A DNA stretch of 64,000 nt from the NCBI GenBank assembly GCA_038207425.1, contig JBBQZU010000007.1, forward strand, positions 62,001-126,000. Reading direction: 5' to 3'. The stretch is from JBBQZU01 sp038207425 (GTDB lineage Bacteria; Bacteroidota; Bacteroidia; Flavobacteriales_D; Cryomorphaceae). Below, one piece after another: positions 7,944-17,306 of the stretch (position 1 is the stretch's first letter; every line of letters begins with the position of its first letter). Under the pieces are notes generated by a model. It saw only the letters and a program-made list of their open reading frames with translations. It searched no databases and was not told the origin of the DNA. The translations under genes were made by a program, and so were the position numbers.

Positions 7944-10358
7944 ATGAAGAGAAGTACATTGCGAGAATTAGTTGGCCACCAGACAATGATAATTTGTCTG
8001 GTGGCTTTTTATTCAGCATCATATGCTCAAACATTCATAAATGCAGGTCCGAGCCTCGGCGTTTCAGCAAGCCCGATGAGTATCAACTTCGGAAGTGGTA
8101 TGAGTTTCTATGACTTCAACAATGATGGTCTTGATGATCTGAGCTTCACCATGACCAACGACTCTCTAAGGTTTTACAAAAATACCGGCAGCGGATTCGA
8201 ACTACAGCCTTCTTTTGCTTATGGAGATGGCGAATCCAAACACGTTCTATGGGTAGATTATGACAATGATGGTGACCTTGACTTTTTGTTAACCATAAAT
8301 AATGGCCGCTATATACTTTACCAAAATGATAGTAATCTAAATTTCACCGATGTGTCTATTCAAGCCGGTTTGGCAATCAACAATGAAAGGCATTATGGAG
8401 CATCATTCGGTGATTATGATAAAGATGGATACCTTGACTTTTATGTGTGTACCTATGCCCTTGATGCGGGTACAAATTTTTTAAATGCCAATAACCATCT
8501 GTACCACAACAATGGTAATGGGACTTTCACTGATGTAACTTTGGCAGCAGGAGTTGCTGATGGTGTAAGGCTTTCGTTTCAAAGTGTATGGTTTGATCAT
8601 GACATGGATGGATGGCTGGACCTATTCGTTATCAATGACCGCCTATATGCCAACTCTCTATACCGGAATAATGGAAATGGCACTTTTACGAATTTAGCGG
8701 CAGCCGCCGGCATTGAGTTTCCCGGACAAGATCCAATGACCAATTCACTTGCCGATTTCGACAACGACGGAGATCTGGATATATATGTAACCAACACTGG
8801 TTTGCCTGCGAAACAACCCAAACTACTGGTCAATAATTCAAACGGTACATACACTGACCAGGCGCTGCTGCACAATGTGCAAGTTCCACATTGGACCTGG
8901 GGAGCTCTATGGGTTGATTACAATAACGACACCTTTCAGGATTTATATGTAGCCACCGGCGAACCAAGCCCACTTATACCGCAGCAATCCAACTTTTTTT
9001 TTGCAAATACCGGTAACAGCCTTTTCATTAACTCAATAAACATTTTTACCGGGAATCACATTGCCATGAGTCATTCATTGGCACGGGGCGACTTTAATAA
9101 TGATGGATTTTATGACATCGCAGCGCTGAACAGGGCACCCGCTGACATATTCCTTTGGGAAAATTCAGGAAATTCCAACAACTACGTAAAAATAACCCTT
9201 CACGGTACAGCTTCTAATTCATTCGCAATAAGCTCTTATATTAAAGTATTTGCCGGTGGAAATGAGTTCATGCAGTTTACCCATTGCGGTGAGAACTATC
9301 TCGGACAAAATTCTCAACACCATATTTTTGGACTTGCAAACTACCAAGTCGTAGATTCGGTTCAGGTAATATATCTAAGCGGGCATTCTGATATCTATTA
9401 CAATCTTTTAGTAAATCAATCATATCACTTTACGGAAGGTGACAACATACAGGTGGATATTACCGCCAATGGTTCATTGAATATATGCTTTGGAGAATCT
9501 GTAACAATGGATGCAGGTGAGCATATAAGTTATCTTTGGAATACCGGTCAAACTGAAAGGTACCTTACAGTAACCGAAAGTGGAAGCTACGTGGTGGCTG
9601 TAACAAATCAATTTGGAGTTATTAAAACCGACACTGCTGTTGTGGTTGTATCGCCATTACCTGAACTACTTATTTCACAAAACAATATATTATGCTTCGG
9701 TGAAGAAACGGGTTCAGTGCTTTTGCAAAACCTTACAGGCATTGAACCACTCACCGTAACATGGAGTAATTCAGGCACAGGTTCTGAATTATCTGAACTT
9801 GTTGCCGGTACCTATTCATTCGTGTTTACTGATTTGAATGACTGTGTTGCCGAAGGCGACGTTGTTATATCTGAACCTGATAATCTGAATATTCAAATAT
9901 TTTCACAACCTGAAAACTTAGGGAATGATGGAAGTATTTTGATTTTTGCCGGTGGTGGTGTTGCGCCTTATGAATATTATTTTGACGGAACCTTGCTTTC
10001 TGGCCCGGCCGCAAATGGACTTGCATCAAGCGAATATTTAATTGAAATTGTTGACTTCAACAGTTGTTCCATCGACAGCGTTTTTACACTTGGCAACATA
10101 AACAGTGTCAGAAATCATGAAAAAAAAAATTTCAAGGTATTCCCTAACCCTGCACAGCGGTATGTCACCATTGAATCGGATGCTTTGCAAGGCAGTGTCT
10201 CTGTTTCCATAGCTGATTCGAAAGGTGTGATGCTTTTAGAATATCGCTATTCGAACAATGAAATCATAAGCATTCCGCTGGAATTAAATCCGGGAATTTA
10301 TCATCTGCAAATACAAATTCAAAGTTTTATTGAATACCATAAATTGGTCATACACTAG
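7944..10358 (+). CDS. T9SS-secreted VCBS/FG-GAP repeat protein with ASPIC/UnbV domain and SprB-like repeats
   Basis: Predicted secreted adhesion-like protein of about 804 residues. The start at 7944 gives a signal peptide with basic n-region and hydrophobic core (IICLVAFYSASYAQ); an ORF extension to 7881 adds no export feature. Seven Ca-binding-like VCBS/FG-GAP loops follow, for example DFNNDGLDD, DYDNDGDLD, DYDKDGYLD and DFDNDGDLD. After them is an ASPIC/UnbV-type segment (NNYVKITLHG to LSGHSDIYYNLL), as in CRTAC1-like proteins. Two Ig/SprB-like modules come next (WSNSGTGSELSELVAGTY is typical of SprB repeats), then a T9SS tail starting VFPNPAQRY. A strong terminator-like hairpin lies inside the signal-peptide codons (separate entry). 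No enzymatic domain is visible. Confidence 0.85.
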   Translation: MKRSTLRELVGHQTMIICLVAFYSASYAQTFINAGPSLGVSASPMSINFGSGMSFYDFNNDGLDDLSFTMTNDSLRFYKNTGSGFELQPSFAYGDGESKHVLWVDYDNDGDLDFLLTINNGRYILYQNDSNLNFTDVSIQAGLAINNERHYGASFGDYDKDGYLDFYVCTYALDAGTNFLNANNHLYHNNGNGTFTDVTLAAGVADGVRLSFQSVWFDHDMDGWLDLFVINDRLYANSLYRNNGNGTFTNLAAAAGIEFPGQDPMTNSLADFDNDGDLDIYVTNTGLPAKQPKLLVNNSNGTYTDQALLHNVQVPHWTWGALWVDYNNDTFQDLYVATGEPSPLIPQQSNFFFANTGNSLFINSINIFTGNHIAMSHSLARGDFNNDGFYDIAALNRAPADIFLWENSGNSNNYVKITLHGTASNSFAISSYIKVFAGGNEFMQFTHCGENYLGQNSQHHIFGLANYQVVDSVQVIYLSGHSDIYYNLLVNQSYHFTEGDNIQVDITANGSLNICFGESVTMDAGEHISYLWNTGQTERYLTVTESGSYVVAVTNQFGVIKTDTAVVVVSPLPELLISQNNILCFGEETGSVLLQNLTGIEPLTVTWSNSGTGSELSELVAGTYSFVFTDLNDCVAEGDVVISEPDNLNIQIFSQPENLGNDGSILIFAGGGVAPYEYYFDGTLLSGPAANGLASSEYLIEIVDFNSCSIDSVFTLGNINSVRNHEKKNFKVFPNPAQRYVTIESDALQGSVSVSIADSKGVMLLEYRYSNNEIISIPLELNPGIYHLQIQIQSFIEYHKLVIH
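7975..8011 (+). terminator. perfect 12-bp hairpin plus T-run inside signal-peptide codons
   Basis: The left arm 7975-7986 (GCCACCAGACAA) and right arm 7994-8005 (TTGTCTGGTGGC) are perfect complements with a 7-nt loop, followed by TTTTT at 8006-8010. It is placed like a terminator for the upstream haloperoxidase-like gene (106 bp after its stop), but it falls within codons ~11-22 of the downstream gene. An ATG in the left arm/loop (7986) could start a shorter protein, but that would lack the basic n-region of the signal peptide. Confidence 0.65.
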
Positions 10359-10551
10359 GTCCTTTGTGTAAAGTTTGAACATCTCAACTTTGATTTTATT
10401 GTAAACAATATTTCATGTTAGCTAAATGTTAACCTGTAAATCAGTTTATTACAGTGAATGCCCGTGATCTCTTATTTCACATAGTTAATATTTCAAGAGA
10501 AATTTAATATAAGAATAACTTCTTGGAAGTGTTTTAGCAACAAAGCCGCCA

Positions 10552-10559
10552 TAATTTCG
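10552..10559 (+). promoter_or_regulatory. candidate -7 box TAATTTCG
   Basis: The octamer matches the Bacteroidota -7 consensus TAnnTTTG except for C at position 7, and lies 25 nt before the ATG at 10585. The same TAnnTTCG form recurs before other genes of this window. No good -33 TTTG was found at the expected spacing. The rest of the 226-bp gap is AT-rich without further structure. Confidence 0.4.
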
Positions 10560-10584
10560 CGGCACTGATTAAAAATACACAGAA

Positions 10585-13287
10585 ATGAAATCTAAATTTA
10601 CATTTATTGCAGGCCTGACCTTGGCTTTTTGTCAATTTCCCTTTGGTGCTTCATACGCTCAAGGGCCCGATGATGACAACACCTTTACACTACAATTACT
10701 TCATGCTTCTGATTTGGAAGGAGGAGTAAATGCGATAGAGCGTGCGAAATTCTTTGCAGCAATAGTAGATGGCCTGGAAGAAAGCTATCCGAACACTATC
10801 AAACTTTCAGCAGGTGATAACTACATTCCGAGTCCCTTTTTTAATGCTGCTTCTGATCCATCATTCAGAACCACATTGAAAAATGTGAATGAAGATTTCT
10901 TCGGAATTCCGCTCAACTCAACTGATATTAGAGAAGGAGTAGGAAGAGCTGATGTAACCATTATGAATATTCTAGGCCTTGACGCATCTGCTTTTGGCAA
11001 TCATGAATTTGATGCTGGTACTACAATTGTTCAAGAATTGTTGAATCGGCTTTACTCGGGCCCTGCTCTTGCGCAAGCCCGATGGTTTGGAACACAGTTT
11101 CCTTATCTAAGCGCCAATCTCAATTTCGCAAACGACGCATTTTTGTCAGGCCTTTATACTTCTCAAATTCTCAGCAATACAGCCTTTAGAACAAATCCTT
11201 CCAATTTTCCTGCAAGCTCGCCAAAAATTGCTCCCGCAACCCTTATTGAGCGCAATGGCGAATTGATAGGTGTGGTTGGCGCTACAACACAAGTTCTTGC
11301 TACTATTTCATCGCCGGGAGGGGTGCAGGATATAACAGGAGGAGCAAACAATATGGTTGCTTTAGCCGCTGTACTTCAGCCTATAATCAATGGCTTGATA
11401 GCTGCTGGTGCCAACAAAATTATTCTTGTATCGCATCTACAGCAATTTGCTCTTGAACTTCAGCTTGCGGGCTTGTTAACTGGAGTTGACATCATTATAG
11501 CCGGTGGATCAGATACCATCTTTGCAAATCCAGATAACAGATTGGAAGCCGGCGCAACAGCGGCAGGAGATTACCCTCAGATTGCGCAAGCCGCTGATGG
11601 AAACCCTGTGCTACTTGTAAGCACTGATGGCGAGTACAGTTATGTAGGCAGACTAGTCGTAAATTTTAGTGCCGATGGAATCGTTGACATCAATTCTCTT
11701 GATCCGGCTATTAATGGCCCTTACATTGCCGACCTTGAAATGGTAAATGAAGTGTGGATGGACTCACCTGCCGCCTTTGTACCAAATTCGAAATACGACC
11801 TTGTTGACAGACTCACTAACGCCATTTTGGGTATCGTAATTCTTAAGGATGGCAATATTGTGGGTAAAACGGATGTATACCTTCAGGGCGATCGCGCTCA
11901 GGTGCGAACTCAGGAAACCAATATGGGTAATATTTCTGCTGATGCAAATCTATTTGTGGCTCAGCAATTTGATCCTACAACAGTAGTCTCTATCAAAAAT
12001 GGTGGTGGTATACGCGCTGCAATAGGTGAAGTAGTGGAAACATCACCCGGGGTATATATCTTTTTGCCACCACAGGCTAATACACTGTCAGGTAAACTTG
12101 AAAAGGAAGTTTCGCAACTCGACATAGAAAACTCATTGCGATTTAATAACCTGCTTTCGCTGGTTACGGTTACAACCGCCGGGCTTCGTCAACTCATGGA
12201 GCATGGTTTTGCAGCTACAGCTCCGGGAGCTACACCTGGCCAGTTTCCGCAGATTGGTGGTTTGAAGGTGTCATTCAATCCTGCACTTACACCAGGTTCA
12301 CGCATTAGAAACATGGTAGTTGTAGATGAACAAGGTCTACCATTAGATAGTATTGTAGGAAATGGCATTATACTAGGTGATCCAAACAGACCAATAAGAG
12401 TCGTAACACTAAACTTCCTAGCCAGCGGCGGTGATGCATATCCCTTCCCTGCCCTGTCAAGCAACAGGGTTGACCTGAACACTGTAGGTCTTGACGCAGG
12501 CAGCACAACATTTGCCATTCCAGGCTCAGAGCAGGATGCTATTGCTGAGTTTCTATTTGCCAACCACAGTGAAACGCCATACGCCGAAGCAGAAACCAGC
12601 ATTGATCAGGATACCAGAATTCAGAATCTTTCAGTGAGAAACGACGAAGTGTATTTCTTCTGTACTGATGGTTTCTTCCCCACACCTACAAATCCGAGAA
12701 TCGTTCAAAGTTCAGCTAGTAATTTCGTAGTAGTGCGCTGGAACCCTGCCCCGGAAAGTTTAAAATGTCTGGTACAAGGTGGAAAAGTAGGTGGCGCCGT
12801 TCTAGAGCAAGAAGTTTTTGGAGTTAATGGAAATGCACCCGACAGACTTCGCGTTCCCAAGTCATTGCTCGCTCTTGGCCAATTGCATTATTTCAATGTG
12901 TCCTGCTCATGCTCCCTTGAGCCTGAAGTAAACAGCGCGCCAACTGCAAACATATTCTTCATTCCGCTTGGCAATCAGCCTACCATGCTAATCGCTTCTG
13001 AGCAGGCTGACGCTTACATGGGTATCACAATTGAAGAAGTTGGAATATCAGTATATCCAAACCCATCTGAAGGTGGCAATGTGCAGATAGCACTGAGTGC
13101 ACCCGCAGCCAGCGTAGGGGTAATTGAAGTATTTGACCTGGCTGGCCGCAGAGTGCACAGCCAAAATACAGATGCATTGAAATTGCAAAACATCAATATC
13201 GATGTGCAAGCACTTTCTTCAGGTATATACAGTGTGGTATACACAGGAAGCGAATCGCGATTTACAGAGATGCTAATAGTTAGGTAA
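10585..13287 (+). CDS. T9SS-secreted metallophosphatase / 5'-nucleotidase-like protein
   Basis: Predicted exported phosphoesterase of 900 residues in the UshA superfamily. The signal peptide ends around ASYAQG. The metallophosphatase domain (~30-390) has LLHASDLEGG, SAGDNYIPS, GNHEFDAG and SHLQQF. The C-terminal nucleotide-binding domain (~410-650) contains NGGGIRA. Two metal-ligand motifs differ from UshA: the D-x-H site reads DLE and the GHxH site reads GGSDT. I recall a subfamily with both changes, so it may still be active. Residues ~700-795 form a module with a CSCSL motif that also occurs in the secreted serine hydrolase at 20853. The T9SS tail starts VYPNPSEGG. A clear terminator follows. 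Confidence 0.85.
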   Translation: MKSKFTFIAGLTLAFCQFPFGASYAQGPDDDNTFTLQLLHASDLEGGVNAIERAKFFAAIVDGLEESYPNTIKLSAGDNYIPSPFFNAASDPSFRTTLKNVNEDFFGIPLNSTDIREGVGRADVTIMNILGLDASAFGNHEFDAGTTIVQELLNRLYSGPALAQARWFGTQFPYLSANLNFANDAFLSGLYTSQILSNTAFRTNPSNFPASSPKIAPATLIERNGELIGVVGATTQVLATISSPGGVQDITGGANNMVALAAVLQPIINGLIAAGANKIILVSHLQQFALELQLAGLLTGVDIIIAGGSDTIFANPDNRLEAGATAAGDYPQIAQAADGNPVLLVSTDGEYSYVGRLVVNFSADGIVDINSLDPAINGPYIADLEMVNEVWMDSPAAFVPNSKYDLVDRLTNAILGIVILKDGNIVGKTDVYLQGDRAQVRTQETNMGNISADANLFVAQQFDPTTVVSIKNGGGIRAAIGEVVETSPGVYIFLPPQANTLSGKLEKEVSQLDIENSLRFNNLLSLVTVTTAGLRQLMEHGFAATAPGATPGQFPQIGGLKVSFNPALTPGSRIRNMVVVDEQGLPLDSIVGNGIILGDPNRPIRVVTLNFLASGGDAYPFPALSSNRVDLNTVGLDAGSTTFAIPGSEQDAIAEFLFANHSETPYAEAETSIDQDTRIQNLSVRNDEVYFFCTDGFFPTPTNPRIVQSSASNFVVVRWNPAPESLKCLVQGGKVGGAVLEQEVFGVNGNAPDRLRVPKSLLALGQLHYFNVSCSCSLEPEVNSAPTANIFFIPLGNQPTMLIASEQADAYMGITIEEVGISVYPNPSEGGNVQIALSAPAASVGVIEVFDLAGRRVHSQNTDALKLQNINIDVQALSSGIYSVVYTGSESRFTEMLIVR

Positions 13288-13314
13288 GCTTTCAATTAAC
13301 CAATATAACCAGTT

Positions 13315-13342
13315 AAAAGGCCCTCTATCGGGGGCCTTTTTT
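13315..13342 (+). terminator. rho-independent terminator
   Basis: The arms AAAAGGCCC (13315-13323) and GGGCCTTTT (13332-13340) pair perfectly around an 8-nt loop and run into TTTTTT. It lies 28 bp after the stop of the 5'-nucleotidase-like gene and ends that unit. Confidence 0.85.
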
Positions 13343-13515
13343 CATTTCATAGTTTACCTAACTTAAACAGGGATATCAATCCGAATGTCTTTCAAATCCC
13401 TATAATATTCGTCGAAAAAATATATGAACACTTGCGTAATATTCAAGTAAGCGTTTATATTCGCAAGTGAGTACATTGATATTTGATCCAATACGCCAAC
13501 CTAAGAGACCCCAAA

Positions 13516-13833
13516 ATGAAAGAAATTTCCGTACTAGAATTTGAAACACTTAAAAATTCGGGAGCTGATTTTCAGCTTATCGATGTAAGAGAGCCATATG
13601 AACGTGATATTGCTTCAATTGGTGGCGATCTCATTCCACTCGCCGAAATCATAGATCATGCTGACAAAATATCACGCGATAAACAAGTTATCGTGTACTG
13701 TAGAAGTGGCAAAAGAAGCGCTTCAGCAATTCAGGCATTAGAGCAACTTCAGGGATATGACAATTTATATAATCTGGCTGGCGGAATTCTTGCCTACTCT
13801 GCTGAAATAGATAGCAGTATTACCAGATATTGA
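13516..13833 (+). CDS. single-domain rhodanese-like sulfurtransferase
   Basis: Predicted cytoplasmic 105-residue rhodanese. The domain shows LIDVREPYERDIA near the N-terminus and the active-site loop CRSGKRSASAI (Cys ~64), so the persulfide-forming cysteine is present. The length fits single-domain GlpE/PspE-like proteins without a signal peptide. I chose the ATG at 13516 (MKEISVLEF) because homologues begin just before this beta strand; an ATG 33 nt upstream adds an unlikely leader. A candidate -7 box TATATTCG lies at 13456-13463. It transfers sulfur to cyanide or a cellular thiol; the physiological acceptor is unknown. Confidence 0.88.
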   Translation: MKEISVLEFETLKNSGADFQLIDVREPYERDIASIGGDLIPLAEIIDHADKISRDKQVIVYCRSGKRSASAIQALEQLQGYDNLYNLAGGILAYSAEIDSSITRY

Positions 13834-14150
13834 TTTGGAAGACCAATACGCTGTCATCAATCATATTCAGTTGTATTGGACTCAATTTTTTGGGTGCAAT
13901 TTTTTGCTAAGACAATTTTAGATTCAGATAGGCTTATTAATTGATTTGCATAAACCGAACCCTACAATAAATGTTATTGTCATTAAATAGAATAGGAATG
14001 GTGCAGAGCCGTTTTACTTGTCCCGTCCATTTCAAAATAAATAAAGTCTGCAAATTTTATCTTAAGCATACTTTGGCAATACTTTTAGTTTGCTTACTAA
14101 AACCTGAATTGCTTATGTCACAATCATTAGAGAATATCCAATCTGCAAAA

Positions 14151-14858
14151 ATGAAAATTGAAATTTGGAGCGATGTGGCCTGTCCGTTTTGCTACATAGG
14201 CCAGGAACATTTAAATAAAGCGCTTGCTTCTTTTCCCGAAAGGCAGAATGTGGAAATTGTATGGAAGAGTTATATTTTGGACCCTTCACTACCTGAATAT
14301 ACGGATGAAAACCTGTATAACATGCTTGCTGAAAGTAAAGGTATGCCTCTCACCCAAGTTATGGAGATGACGCATCATGTGAACAATATGGCTATGAATA
14401 CCGGCCTCAAATTAAATTTCGATGCTGTAAAGCCCGTGAATACGCGCAAAGCGCATAGGCTTATACAGTTAGCAAAAAAAGAAGGACTCGGTGCAGAAAT
14501 TGAAAACCGGCTCTTTAAAGCGTACTTTATTGAAGGTGCAAATATGGCCGATATTGAAACGCTCAAATTGCTTGGAGCGGAAATTGGTCTCGAAGAAACG
14601 CTTATCAAAAATGCGCTTGACAGCAAAGAAATCGATGCTCTGATAGATCAAGACTTGCTCGAAGCCCGGAAGCTTGGAGTGCGTGGTGTGCCTTTTTTTG
14701 TGATTGATGGAAAGTATGCCCTTAGTGGCGCACAGCCCGTAACTGTATTTAGTCAAACTATTCAAAGGTCTTATTCTGAATGGAAGCAATTGCAACCTTC
14801 AGCAAATTTAGAATTGAAAGAAGGTGCCGTATGCAAGCCTTCAGGTGAATGCGATTAG
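14151..14858 (+). CDS. DsbA-family oxidoreductase, FrnE-like
   Basis: Predicted thioredoxin-fold oxidoreductase of the FrnE / 2-hydroxychromene-2-carboxylate isomerase group. The active site ACPFCYIG is near residue 10, the helical insertion follows, and the cis-Pro loop VRGVPFFVIDGKYALSGAQ is near residue 180. The start at 14151 (MKIEIWSDVACPF) matches the usual cytoplasmic FrnE start. The frame stays open upstream to 13971 and includes a hydrophobic stretch (TLAILLVCLLK), so an exported form starting earlier cannot be excluded. The C-terminus carries an extra CKPSGEC pair. The next gene (DUF2237) is 35 bp downstream and probably cotranscribed. Confidence 0.85.
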   Translation: MKIEIWSDVACPFCYIGQEHLNKALASFPERQNVEIVWKSYILDPSLPEYTDENLYNMLAESKGMPLTQVMEMTHHVNNMAMNTGLKLNFDAVKPVNTRKAHRLIQLAKKEGLGAEIENRLFKAYFIEGANMADIETLKLLGAEIGLEETLIKNALDSKEIDALIDQDLLEARKLGVRGVPFFVIDGKYALSGAQPVTVFSQTIQRSYSEWKQLQPSANLELKEGAVCKPSGECD

Positions 14859-14893
14859 CAATCACCAGATTCTTATAATTATTGAAATCAACT

Positions 14894-15283
14894 ATGGAAT
14901 TTGACAAAGAACCCGATAGAAATGTATTCGGCGAAAGCCTTATAAACTGCAGCAGCAGTCCACTCACAGGTTATTACCGCAACGGATGCTGCAGTACCGG
15001 CCCTGCTGATCATGGCACACATACAGTATGCGCAGTGGTGACTTTAGAGTTTTTGGAATTTTCAAAGCTTCGCGGCAATGACCTGATTACCCCACTACCT
15101 GCTTATCAGTTTCCGGGACTCAAGCCGGGCGATCGCTGGTGCCTTTGTGCTTCACGTTGGCAGGAAGCATTTGAGGCTGGCGTGGCACCTTATGTGGTTC
15201 TCGAAGCCACGCATGAGCGTTCGCTGGACGCTATTTCAATGGATGCCTTAATAAAGCATGCTTGGCGGCAAAAAGCCAATTAG
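14894..15283 (+). CDS. DUF2237 family protein
   Basis: Small soluble protein of 129 residues matching DUF2237 (PF09996). The landmarks are NVFGESLINCSS, the Cys-rich GYYRNGCCSTGPADHGTH, and a C-terminal GDRWCLCASRWQEA with PYVVLEATHERSL. Several conserved cysteines suggest metal binding or redox use, but no function is established for the family that I know of. The start at 14894 (MEFDKEPD) is preferred over the ATG four codons upstream because family members begin near this point. It lies behind the FrnE-like gene, which fits a thiol-related context, but that is inference. Confidence 0.85.
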   Translation: MEFDKEPDRNVFGESLINCSSSPLTGYYRNGCCSTGPADHGTHTVCAVVTLEFLEFSKLRGNDLITPLPAYQFPGLKPGDRWCLCASRWQEAFEAGVAPYVVLEATHERSLDAISMDALIKHAWRQKAN

Positions 15284-15425
15284 ATTCTTTATATATCTGT
15301 TGAACAGTTCATTATAAAATATACTCCTTGAATCGGATTAGCATTCCGTTCGCCACTCCCCACATTTGAATCCCGTCGACCCCATAATTTTTTAAGTTTA
15401 AATACTTGTGCGCTATTATTGCTCC

Positions 15426-16634
15426 ATGAAGTGGCCACACCTTTATTTCATTTGTCTTTTTTCTGTTGGCTTTCACGCAAATGTATCTGCTCAAAAAGAC
15501 AGGTATAAATTCGCACAGTCCTATTTAGGTTTTCAGGCTGATGCCCTTTTCGGCGCTTCAGAGGGTATACCCGGCTCAGGCGCTGCCCGGATCACCTTAG
15601 GTGGGACTCATTTTTGGAACAAAGCCGATTTTTACATCTCTTTTCCTCTTTTCAGTTTCACTCCGCGAAGCAGTGAAGCCACCTACACCGAGGGTGTTAT
15701 TACAGGTGCAAGGTATTTGCCATTTGGCCTTGGTAAAAGAATGCCATTGCCGTTTGCAGGTATTCAATGGATTACCCCTGCTTTTAGAATGGGCGATAGC
15801 CCGGAATGGCAGCGCAGCAGGTTGAGTTTTGAAGCAGGTTTGACATTGGTAGTAAAGAAGCGCCATTCTATAGAGACTTCAGTACATTACATCACCAACT
15901 CTGAGCTCAATTACCCCGTTTCGAGAACCGAAAGTAGAATATTGCACCATCCTGGAATTGGAGTTTCTATTGGAATTAAGAGGTATCTTGATTTTACTGC
16001 AGGAAATTCAAGCCCTGAAGGAAAAGAGTATATTCAAAAAACTTCGGAGAAATTTGAAGTTGTCGGCGCATTTTCGTCTTGGAGTATAGCGGCAGGATTG
16101 TCATCTAATCTCCTCCTCAAACAGTATGACTTCGCAAAAGATTACACATTCTTACCAGCAAATTCAGGCCTGGAACTTGCACCCGAAATTGCATCGGGAT
16201 ATTATTTCCACCACCCTGATATGGCTTTAAGAGCCACCTATAGATACGCGCGAGCCGGTCAGGATGCTTTTGATTTAAGTTGGTCACTGAAAGAGCACCG
16301 AATAAGCGCCGAAATCTTCAAATTCCTTTTTGATTACAAGGGCTTTGTGCCTTTTGCTGGTGTCGGTTTTGGCGCCGCATATAGCTCATTGCGAATAACG
16401 GATGCTGGCCATACCATTACCAATGCACAAGGATGGAGACCCGATGTAGCCCTCGTGTTCGGATGGGACATCAGGCCATCGCCGGTTGATTGGTTCATAC
16501 TGCGTACCAACCTTAGATACGCTCCTTCACTAGATTCATCAATTGACGGTATAAACATAAGCAACAGCAATCTCGAGATAAACTTCATACAGTTCGTGAT
16601 GTATCCTAAACGTTTCAAAAACCAAAAACCATGA
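15426..16634 (+). CDS. putative outer membrane beta-barrel protein
   Basis: Protein of 402 residues with a signal peptide (MKWPHLYFICLFSVGFHA, then NVSAQ) and many alternating amphipathic strands typical of a barrel (for example FYISFPLFSFTPRS, SFEAGLTLVVKKRHS, GIGVSIGIKRYLDF, ALRATYRYARAG). The C-terminus ends in LEINFIQFVMYPKRF. No named family was recognised. The start at 15426 gives the cleanest signal peptide; an ATG 18 nt upstream is in frame. Its last codons overlap the next gene by 4 bp (ATGA), indicating translational coupling to the DUF2306-like membrane protein. Confidence 0.7.
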   Translation: MKWPHLYFICLFSVGFHANVSAQKDRYKFAQSYLGFQADALFGASEGIPGSGAARITLGGTHFWNKADFYISFPLFSFTPRSSEATYTEGVITGARYLPFGLGKRMPLPFAGIQWITPAFRMGDSPEWQRSRLSFEAGLTLVVKKRHSIETSVHYITNSELNYPVSRTESRILHHPGIGVSIGIKRYLDFTAGNSSPEGKEYIQKTSEKFEVVGAFSSWSIAAGLSSNLLLKQYDFAKDYTFLPANSGLELAPEIASGYYFHHPDMALRATYRYARAGQDAFDLSWSLKEHRISAEIFKFLFDYKGFVPFAGVGFGAAYSSLRITDAGHTITNAQGWRPDVALVFGWDIRPSPVDWFILRTNLRYAPSLDSSIDGINISNSNLEINFIQFVMYPKRFKNQKP

Positions 16635-17254
16635 CCCATACCATTTTTCTGATTGTTCACATTGCCGCCGGCACCGTGGCATTGCTGGCCGGAGCCGTAG
16701 CTATATACGCCAAAAAGGGCGGGAAACTTCATGTAAGGCTCGGTAAAGTGTTCGTTATAAGTATGCTGCTAACAGCTATTGCCGCATTGATACTAAGCGC
16801 GATAAAGCCCAATCCTTTCCTGATGGGTATTGGATTCTTTACTCTGTTTCTTGCCGGCTCTGGCTGGGTGTGGGGAATGCGAATGCAGCCTGAAAAGCGC
16901 CTGCTACGAGGTCGCTACATGGGCTATTTTGGCGTGTTGAGCGCTGTGTTCATGTACTATGAAACTTTTTGCCATGGCCCTATAAACATAATACTCATGG
17001 TATTTGCCACAATACTTCTTGGTATGGCTGCTAATGATGCCTTGCGAAAGGGATTGCCAAAATCTCATATTGTTTTGCATGGAGGCCGTATGGGTGGTGC
17101 CTATATTGCCGCAAGTACTGCCTTTCTGGTTGTAAATATTCCACCAGAGTGGGGTATAAACGAAATATGGGTATGGCTCGCCCCTACCATTGTTGGTTCT
17201 CCACTCATTGCCATAGCATTAAGAAAATGGAGCAATCCTAGCAAAGCTATTTGA
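16631..17254 (+). CDS. polytopic membrane protein, DUF2306-like
   Basis: Inner membrane protein of 207 residues with about six hydrophobic segments, starting TIFLIVHIAAGTVALLAGAV. The early His and Gly pattern (VHIAAGTVALLAG ... KLHVRLGKVF) and later histidines (CHGP, VLHGGRMGGAY) resemble DUF2306-type proteins. The histidines suggest possible haem or metal contact, which is inference. It overlaps the upstream barrel gene by 4 bp. It is followed by a TonB receptor remnant, so this operon may once have been longer. Function is unknown. Confidence 0.7.
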   Translation: MTHTIFLIVHIAAGTVALLAGAVAIYAKKGGKLHVRLGKVFVISMLLTAIAALILSAIKPNPFLMGIGFFTLFLAGSGWVWGMRMQPEKRLLRGRYMGYFGVLSAVFMYYETFCHGPINIILMVFATILLGMAANDALRKGLPKSHIVLHGGRMGGAYIAASTAFLVVNIPPEWGINEIWVWLAPTIVGSPLIAIALRKWSNPSKAI

Positions 17255-17306
17255 TGATAGGCTAAGGCATGAGATAATAAGTTGCTATGCCCTGCTTGAT
17301 ATAGCA

